From Micractinium sp. NFX-FRZ (lineage: Eukaryota; Chlorophyta; Trebouxiophyceae; Chlorellales; Chlorellaceae), in assembly GCA_029339195.1 (NCBI GenBank), contig JAPTJF010000723.1, positions 1 to 18,131 of the forward strand: a stretch of 18,131 bases of DNA. The letters are read 5' to 3'. Below the pieces are notes generated by a model. The model worked only from the letters and a program-made list of their open reading frames with translations, was not told the DNA's origin and made no database searches. This document shows positions 7,129 to 13,980 of the stretch, piece after piece (position 1 is the stretch's first letter; each line of letters starts with the position of its first letter). The position numbers and the translations under genes were made by a program.

Positions 7129-9451
7129 ATGCCGGGCACCCAGCCGCTTGCCCTCGTGTTCGCAGCCCTGCTGCTGGCCTCCTTGGCGGCGGGCCGGTGA
7201 GGTCCTTGGAAGGGCTGAGTGTGCATCAGCTCACCGAATCGCTTGGTTGCTGGTAGGACGCTGAATAGGCACGCACTGACGTGTACGCGTTGTGTGGTTC
7301 TCTGCTACAGGGCTGCCAACGATGCAAGGGCGTCGCGCCGCACCGCGGGTAAGCGGCACCGTTGGCGCCGGCGGCGGACGCTGCAGGGCGCCTGCAGGCC
7401 TGCGTGCCCTGTGCAGGCTTGCGCCCCGCTGAGCACAGGGCACGCAAACCGTGTGCGTCGGGCAGGGCCAAGAGGGCGCCGGTTGTGGTCGAAGTGTGAT
7501 TGGTTGCAGCAGAAAAGTCCAGCGGTAGCAAGTTGGCCGCCCCGGCCCTGCTGCAGGCTCCGATTACAGCGCCCCGCACCACCGCAAGCTCTTGGCAGAA
7601 GGCGGGGCAGGTGGGCGCGGGAGTGCGTGGGGCAGCTGGGGGTGACCGCCCAACTTCCCAGCAGTCGGGCAGCAGGTGGTGGGGCACGGGCGGGGTTGCC
7701 GGCAGCAGGTGCCTCGGTCAGCGGGAGGCTGCGGCTCTCTCATACACCGTCCTCCCGCCCATCTGCCCTCCCTGCCCGGTGCAGCGCCCCAGCCTGAGCT
7801 TGCTGCAGGGCCCCAGCCTGAGCTTGCCGCAGCGCCCCCGCCCAAGCTGGCTGCCCACATTTTGGAGTGCAAGCCCGGCACCGTGGCCATCACCTTTGAC
7901 GACGGCCCCTCCCAGTACACTGCTTCCCTGCTGGACGCCCTGAAAGAGGAGGGCGTCAAAGCCACCTTCTTCATCAACGGTACGTGAACGGCCGCATGTA
8001 GCTTGTGCATAGGCTCGGCAGCGGCACGCGAACAGCTGGACAGCGCTGGGCATTGGCATGCTCCCACATGCGCGGACACGCTGCCCGTCCCCGCACTGGT
8101 GATGATGTGCAGGTGACACCTCTTATGACGGCAACCAGAAGGGGGCCGTCCTCTTCCCTGATGTTGTGAAGCGCATGGCGGCGGAGGGCCACCGACTGGG
8201 CAGCCACACGTGGAGCCACCCCGACATGACCACCCTGACCGAGGCAGATTTCAGGGAGGAGATGGCGGATTTGGAGGACTTCCTGTGGTACGAACTGGGC
8301 CTCAACTTCACGGCACCGAAAATCATGCGGTGAGGCGGGGGGCTTGGGGAGGGAGGGGAGAGGAGCGGTCACCCCTCAGCCGCAAGAGGGGGCAGGCAGC
8401 ACTGCGGTTTGTGCAGTGTGCCGTCCTGAGGATGGAGCGGGTTGGCCGCCAGCAGCTGGGCCGGGGAGGAGGCACACTGGTAGAGATGGGCAGGCATGTG
8501 CATCTATCAGCTGCCGCCCGTTCCACCGACTGTTGGCCCCCTCCAGTGCGTCTCAATGCTGGGCCCCCTGCATACGCCCTGCCGCCCTGCAGTGCCCCCT
8601 TTGGCAAGATGAACGAAGCAGGGTTGGCCATCCTGGCTGACATGGGCTACTCTTGGATCGACACCAACGCAGACACCGATGTGAGTCGCCTCCCCTGCCT
8701 TCCCGCCTACTCATCGCTCACTCCTGCTCGTTCAATGGGCCATGTGCCCCCTGCGTGTGTCCCCTGCTGCAAACATCACCCTGTGGTGCCTTGCATCCCT
8801 CCCCGGGAGGGCCGCCCATCGCATGTGGCTGCCTGTACTGCCATTCCTGCTGCTGCTGCCTATGATGCCGCTGCTGCTGCAGTGTCTGCTGCCGCTGCCG
8901 CTCCTGCCTCTGCTGTCCCCTGCTCCTGCCTCTGCTGCTCCTCCGGCCACTGCCGCTGCCCCTGATGCCTGTTGATACTCTTAACTGGCGATGCTGCTTA
9001 ACTGCGTCCTGCTCCTGTTCTTGCTCCTGCTGCTCCTGCTGCTGCTGTGTTGGCCGACACGCTGGCTCTCAACACTTGGGCATCCCCCCTTGCCGCCCCT
9101 TCCCCCACACCCCGCCCTACTCACTTAAGCGATGGGGAGCTGCTGCCCGTCGTGGGCGCCGCTGCTGCCACCCTGCGGGTGTGCCTCCTGGCCTCCCTGC
9201 CCTTCCCCTGACCCTCCACACTGCCCTCTCCGAGACCGCTGCAGGACTGGGAGCTGCTGCCTGACGTGGGCGCCGCCCTTGCTAAGCTGGACAAGGCTGT
9301 GGAGGGGCGCCCCCCCAAGGAGCTTGCCAGTGGGTGGATCCCCGTCCAGCACACTGCCCGTGCAGAAGACGGCGCCCTCGCCAAGAAGGTCATCCAGTAC
9401 TTTCGCAAGCTGGGGTACCAATTCGTCACCGCAGACAAGTGTGTCAGCTGA
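7129..9451 (+). CDS. Secreted CE4 polysaccharide (chitin) deacetylase, copy A
   Basis: Proposed exons are 7129-7196, 7311-7348, 7510-7524, 7785-7979, 8113-8329, 8593-8680 and 9245-9451, about 275 aa. The N-terminus (MPGTQPLALVFAALLLASLA) is a signal peptide. A short Pro/Ala/Glu-rich linker with two copies of PQPELAA precedes the NodB domain. All CE4 motifs are visible: TFDDGP (about D79 and D80, base and metal ligand), GSHTWSH (about H137 and H141, metal ligands), RAPFGK (motif 3, Phe for the usual Tyr), NADTDDW (motif 4) and VQHT (motif 5). CE4 enzymes remove acetyl groups from N-acetylglucosamine polymers with a divalent metal; a chitin-like wall polymer is the likely substrate, by inference. 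There is no carbohydrate-binding module. Exon 3 (15 nt) is the weakest part: it was chosen to keep phase with copy B, and other boundaries in 7510-7610 are possible. An extra intron (7980-8112) is absent from copy B. Confidence 0.85.
7401..7446. repeat. Perfect 14-bp inverted repeat in CE4 A intron 2
   Basis: TGCGTGCCCTGTGC at 7401-7414 is exactly complementary to 7433-7446, leaving an 18-nt loop. Being inside an intron of the deacetylase A transcript, it would form a stable GC-rich hairpin in the pre-mRNA. Confidence 0.85.
8838..9050. repeat. CTG/CCG-rich low-complexity tract in CE4 A intron 6
   Basis: Imperfect GCTGCTGCT and GCCGCTGCC runs, mixed with CTCCTG units, fill about 200 nt of the 564-nt intron before the last exon. 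They generate polyLeu, polyAla or polyCys shadow frames and are not coding. Confidence 0.8.
9129..9173 (+). pseudogene. Relic duplicate of the CE4 last-exon start inside intron 6
   Basis: About 45 nt starting with GGGGAGCTGCTGCC repeat the beginning of the last exon of the deacetylases (DWELLPDV...). The 3' half of the relic (GCTGCTGCCACCCTG) matches copy B exactly, whereas the real last exon of copy A has diverged there. The GACTGG start is altered to GATGG and no clean acceptor adjoins it, so it looks non-functional. Confidence 0.65.
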
Positions 9452-10538
9452 ATGTGGGGAGTCACTGCCCTGAGCGAGGGCGGGCCTCGGCATTCCCTGA
9501 AGGGGATGCCCGCCTGCCTGCCTGCCTTTTGCCAGCGATGGCTGCGTCGCGCCTGTGGTGCGACTCTCTTTGCAAGTGTGTGCTTTGGCATGTTTTCCAG
9601 CAACGAGTACCTCCCCTTTATTCAGCTCTGTTCCTAATACCGGCGGTGCTCTCTGCAACCCCCCACGTCACCAAACGCTTCCCCCGACGGCCCGCCCGCT
9701 TCCCACGGCCTGGGCGCATGCCACCCTACCCTGCACCCATCAATCTGCCGCTGAGCGGCACCCTGCCTTTCTGATCCTCCATGCCCTTGCCGCCACACAT
9801 TCACGTCTGTTTTGCTCGACCAGCTTGCTTCCCTCCTCGTCTTCTCCTGGCTGACTTGTGTGCCAAGTGCCGGGCTCCCACCAGCTTCTGTAGTGCGCCT
9901 CTGAAGGGCACCCATGCATGCCTCACCAACCCGTATGCTTCCTGCCAATGTTGACACAATCACATGTCTCAAAGCCAAGAAGGCGTCAACGCATCTGCAG
10001 GGAACAGGGCGTGGGTGCGGTAAACGAAAATGGGGGGATAGCGGCGTTGGATGCGCGGGTGGGTGGGGTGAGGTGGGCCGCAGCAGCAAATGGTCCCACG
10101 GCACATAATGGTGGGACCAAGGGTCTGTGCAATCGGATTATGGTGGTCTCTTGCCAGGTGCCAGTGGTGGGAATTTGAATGCCATTTACAACGTATCTAC
10201 CAAGCCCCCAAAAGCGGGAGGCGCCACTGCCGGCCGGGTGCCTGCCCAACTTCCAACTGCTTGGTTGTGGCAGCATGTGCTGGGTCGTGCCAAAGGGCAG
10301 TCACACGGCCTCAGGAAGCCCAATGAGCAGGGGCATGTCTCCCATGCACCACCACAGGCGCATCCAGTTACAGCGGCACAGCCATAGCCATACATCTCTG
10401 CCAGGCGCCACTCGGCTGCCGGGCGGGCGGGTTGGCGGCGGCGCCACTCAGCGATGTGTAAGCGTCGGGCGGATTGCTTGCCAAACACGCGTCCTGTCCC
10501 CCGTTGGTCCCGCATAGCCAGCTTGTGTACACTCGAAT
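9452..10538. other. Intergenic region between the tandem deacetylases
   Basis: It contains the 3' UTR of copy A and the promoter of copy B, including the shared GGGTGCCTGCCCA motif at 10236-10248. No TGTAA was noticed close behind the copy A stop; one at 10457-10461 is nearer to copy B. No coding exon is recognised. Confidence 0.5.
10236..10248 (+). promoter_or_regulatory. Shared upstream motif, copy 2 (CE4 B)
   Basis: GGGTGCCTGCCCA followed by ACTTCC, 291 nt upstream of the deacetylase B ATG. This is nearly the same distance as in copy A (279 nt), which is why it may be promoter-related rather than random. Confidence 0.3.
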
Positions 10539-12773
10539 ATGTCGCGGGCCAAGCTGCACGCCCTCGTGTTCACAGCCCTGCTGCTGACTGCTGCTGCGGC
10601 AGACCGGTGAGCTGCCACTGCCACTGCTTTCGCCTCGGCCTCAAAACCCTGCATTGTGGCAACCTGGCGAAGGCAAAAGGCTTGGGTTTAGTGTGCCGCT
10701 CCGCATGCGCCCGCTGCAGGGCAGCCAATGTCGGGGGACCGCCGCCGCACCACCGGGGTGAGTGAGCCTGCAGGGCTGGCCTGCCGGCCTTTCCTGCAGG
10801 CGAGGTAGGGCCCGGCAGCGGTCCTGGATGCATGCCGTGGGGGCTTTGCTATGTACCAAGCAGGGCAGTAATTATGTGCTGACTAGGCGCTTCCGGAGGG
10901 TGCCAGGAGTGAGGAAACATAGTGCTTGTAGCAGCTGGGCTGCTGCAGAGGCCTTGGTGCTGTGGTTGCCAGCCCCGTCACCCTGACAACCGCCCGCCCG
11001 AATCTGTACCCACCCTACATGTCATCTTGAAGTCACCCCTCAACCATCCCTCAAATGTGGCGTGCCCCCCCCGTGCTGCAGGTCCCGCTCGCCACGGTCT
11101 GCACCGCAGCCTGCTGGGCGCGTCCAGCAGCAAGCCCGGGAGTGATAAAGCAGGCAAGGCTCTGGGGTAGGCAGTGCTCCCAGGCAGCCACAGCTGTAGC
11201 AGCAAGCACGCTCAGGCTGTCCAGCAAGGCTGGCGGTGGCGGGGCAGAGCAGCCGGCATGCCAGCAGTACCGGCAGGGTGGGGCTGGCACCGGCAGGCCC
11301 CCCTGGCAGGGCGTAGCTGTGTGTGTGCCACCGCCGCTGCCAGCACCAGCTGCGCTGCCCCGTTGCGCCGCCTCACTTCTGCTGCAGTCTTCTCCCGGTT
11401 GCCTTCTCATGACCCTTTCGCTTGTTCCCCCCAATCCTCCCTGCCCGCTGCAGCCACCCAACAGAAGCCTCAGACCCGCCTGGCCTCACAAATCATTCAG
11501 TGCAAGCCCGGCACCGTGGCCATCACCTTTGACGACGGCCCCTCCCAGTACACTGCTTCCCTGCTGGACGCCCTGAAAGAGGAGGGCGTCAAAGCCACCT
11601 TCTTCATCAACGGTGACACTTCTTACGACGACGTGAAGAAGGGGGCTGCCCACTTCCCTGACGTCGTGAAGCGCATGGCGGCGGAGGGCCACCGGCTGGG
11701 CAGCCACACGTGGAGCCACCCCGACATGACCACCCTGACGGAGGCAGAGTTCAGGGCGGAAATGACCAGGCTGGAGGAGTTCATGAGGAGCAAGCTGGGC
11801 CTTGCCTTCAAGGAGCCCAAGATCATGCGGTGAGGCCTGATGGGTGCAGGGAGGGAGGGGAGAGGAAGGGGCGGACCTCTCCCTCAGAAGAGGCAGCTGC
11901 GTGGCAGAGTGCGAGGGGCCGGAAACGCTGCCGCGCCCCAGCAAAGTGCCGGATGGCAGGCAGCAGCTGGGGGCTAGGAGGAGGCGCACAGGGCGGGGAA
12001 CAAGATGCAGCCCGAGGGATGCCTGCAAACAGGGTGCCTCCCCCTCTCCCCAACCTCGTCATGAGCATGTACCATTCAACCCATCGGCAGCCAAGTGGCG
12101 CCCTCACCTGCATGCACCCTCTCTCCTGCCACCCCTTCCCCTTGGCTCTCACGGCTGCCCGCCTGTGTGCACCCTTCCGCCTGCAGTGTCCCCTTTGCCA
12201 AGATCAACGACACAGGGCTGGCCATCCTGGCTGACATGGGCTACACATGGATCGATGAGAATGCCGACACACACGTGAGCCAACCCCACATGCCTCAACT
12301 CGTTTTCCGCGTCAGCCAACACCTCCTACCTTGCTTGCCTGCGTGCGTCTTGCTCCCTCCACTTCCCGCCGGAGTGGTCCCTGCCTGCTCACCTCCCTGC
12401 CACCTTCCTGATCCCTCGTCTGCAGGTCTGCCTGCCACCTTCCTGCCCCCTCCGTGTCTGCTCACTGCTCCCTCCTCCGCAGGTCCTCCCAGCCTGCCCC
12501 CTCGTCTCTGCAGGTCTGCCTGCTCACCTCCCTGCCTGGCCCCTCCACACACCGCCCCCTCCATGCGCGCTGCAGGACTGGGAGCTGCTGCCTGACGTGG
12601 ACGCCGCTGCTGCCACCCTGGAAGAAGTGGTGGGCACCTACAGCCGCTCGGAGGCGGGGTGGATCCACATTGAACACACCAACACCGCGCAAGATGCCGC
12701 CCTTGCCAAGAAGGTCATCCAATACTTTCGCAAGCTGGGTTACACGTTTGTCACCGCAGACGAGTGCCTGTGA
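10539..12773 (+). CDS. Secreted CE4 polysaccharide (chitin) deacetylase, copy B
   Basis: Proposed exons are 10539-10606, 10720-10757, 11082-11141, 11454-11829, 12187-12274 and 12576-12773, about 275 aa. MSRAKLHALVFTALLLTAAA is a signal peptide. The NodB domain shows TFDDGP (about D82 and D83), GSHTWSH (about H140 and H144), RVPFAK (motif 3, with Ala replacing the Gly of copy A), NADTHDW and IEHT. The metal and catalytic residues are complete, so it should be active on acetylated glucosamine polymers outside the cell; the substrate is inferred. Exons 1, 2, 12187-12274 and the last exon match copy A in phase and nearly in length. Exon 11454-11829 equals two exons of copy A with no intron between them. 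Exon 3 (60 nt, ending GGGA|GTGATA) is the least certain part. The gene follows copy A head-to-tail at 1.1 kb and precedes the right GH16 gene. Confidence 0.85.
12300..12575. repeat. C/T-rich imperfect repeats in last CE4 B intron
   Basis: The intron 12275-12575 is built from imperfect repeats such as CTGCAGGTCTGCCTGC and CTCACCTCCCTGCC. Several internal TGCAG/CGCAG triplets could act as alternative acceptors. The acceptor at 12575 is chosen because it restores DWELLPDV in phase 0, as in copy A. Confidence 0.6.
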
Positions 12774-13187
12774 GCGGGGCCCTGTGGCTGGGGGGGACCG
12801 CTGGGGAGAAAATGTCGCTCCCACATGAATGTCGTGCAGCTGACCCCACCCCAGCCAGGCTGCACCAGCCGGCCAGCGGCACAGTGTGCTTGCTTGGCCT
12901 GGCTGGCCCGTTCAGGGGCGGGTGATTGAGCGCCGACCCAATGCCAGGCACTTCAGCCCCACTCTTCTTTGCCCAGTCACCCCGCCTTGCCCCGCCTGTG
13001 CGCGCGAGCGTTCTGGCCCACTCATCTTTCGACTCAAGTCGCCTTCCCGCCCCTCGAGCCCTTGCCTTTGACTCGTTCCCCGCCTGGCATCTTTCCGCAG
13101 TGCATACCCAATTGACTGGCGTGTTGTTCACATAACACTTACCCCCCACACCAGGCAATCCATTGTTCTTGCATGTGGCTCTGGTTC

Positions 13188-13192
13188 TGTAA
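13188..13192 (+). terminator. Candidate poly(A) signal for CE4 B
   Basis: TGTAA lies 415 nt after the stop at 12773, inside the most AT-rich patch of the intergenic region, as is typical of a cleavage site context. Confidence 0.45.
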
Positions 13193-13310
13193 TGATTTAC
13201 AATTAAAATCTTACGATCTCAAATGTCAACGCTACCTGAATTAATGCCTCTGTTTGGAGCCAGCAACAGGCTTGGCAAAGAGCATGGAAGCGGACGGGCA
13301 GCAGCTGGGT

Positions 13311-13323
13311 GGGTGCCTGCCCA
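13311..13323 (+). promoter_or_regulatory. Shared upstream motif, copy 3 (right GH16)
   Basis: GGGTGCCTGCCCA followed by TCTCCC, about 300 nt upstream of the TATATAAG site and 658 nt upstream of the GH16 ATG. Same 13-mer as before both deacetylases. Confidence 0.3.
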
Positions 13324-13624
13324 TCTCCCTTTTGCCATCTGCAAGGGGCCGCACGTCATCTGGCAGGGCCTGTGGCCCGGTGAAATGCAAGTCCAAGAAC
13401 CTGATGTTGTGAGTTGTCCCGCAAACCTTCAAAAGGGACTGAAGGGCCACGCTGCGACATGAACGGAAGCAAGCTCAGCAGAGTGCGGGCGCAACACTGC
13501 CGCTGACGGCCGGGGTGGCGGCACGCCCGCCTGGCATTTGGGATGCTGTCACATCTGGATGTTCCTTACCGATGAACAGCCGTATCAGCATATTGTGGCG
13601 AGTTCACCCCCCTTGGCAGCTCTG

Positions 13625-13632
13625 TATATAAG
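13625..13632 (+). promoter_or_regulatory. TATA box candidate for right GH16 gene
   Basis: TATATAAG stands alone in GC-rich DNA, about 350 nt upstream of the GH16 ATG. Transcription would start near 13655, giving a roughly 325-nt 5' UTR or one with an intron. The left GH16 gene also has a TATA-like site, though closer to its ATG. Confidence 0.55.
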
Positions 13633-13980
13633 AGAAGGGGCATGGCGGTCGCGAAGGGGCCCGGCGACAGGTTGTGCAGGTGCCTCCTTGTCTTCCGCGT
13701 GGCTGTGTTGAAGCATGAAATCTCAACGCCGCCCTGTAAAGCTGCATGGCACTTCTCGCCAATCAATGACGCATTCAGCACTGGGCAGGCTGTTTGGACT
13801 GGAGTCGGGAAGCATGGAAGGTGATGTGGCACAGTCAGCGCCGATGATGGGCATCTTTTATGCAAGGTGTGAAACGAGCACGTCGGCCTCGAGTGCCAGC
13901 CCATGTGAGAAAGAAACGGAGAGGCGTGCATGCCAGGCAGCGCCTCCTGACCCTGCCGCTATCAGAAGAGGCCCCTTTCG

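Larger units (their letters stand above)
12774..13980. other. Intergenic region between CE4 B and right GH16
   Basis: It contains the 3' UTR of copy B, an AT-rich patch with TGTAA (13188-13192), the third GGGTGCCTGCCCA motif and a TATATAAG site. Open frames after 13640 (for example from ATG 13642) are unrecognisable and most likely belong to the GH16 5' UTR. Confidence 0.55.

Noticed and set aside
7500..7943. Open frame of 147 codons as a continuous CE4 exon
   Set aside because: It enters the TFDDGP exon in the wrong frame; the deacetylase frame there is fixed by the conserved motifs.
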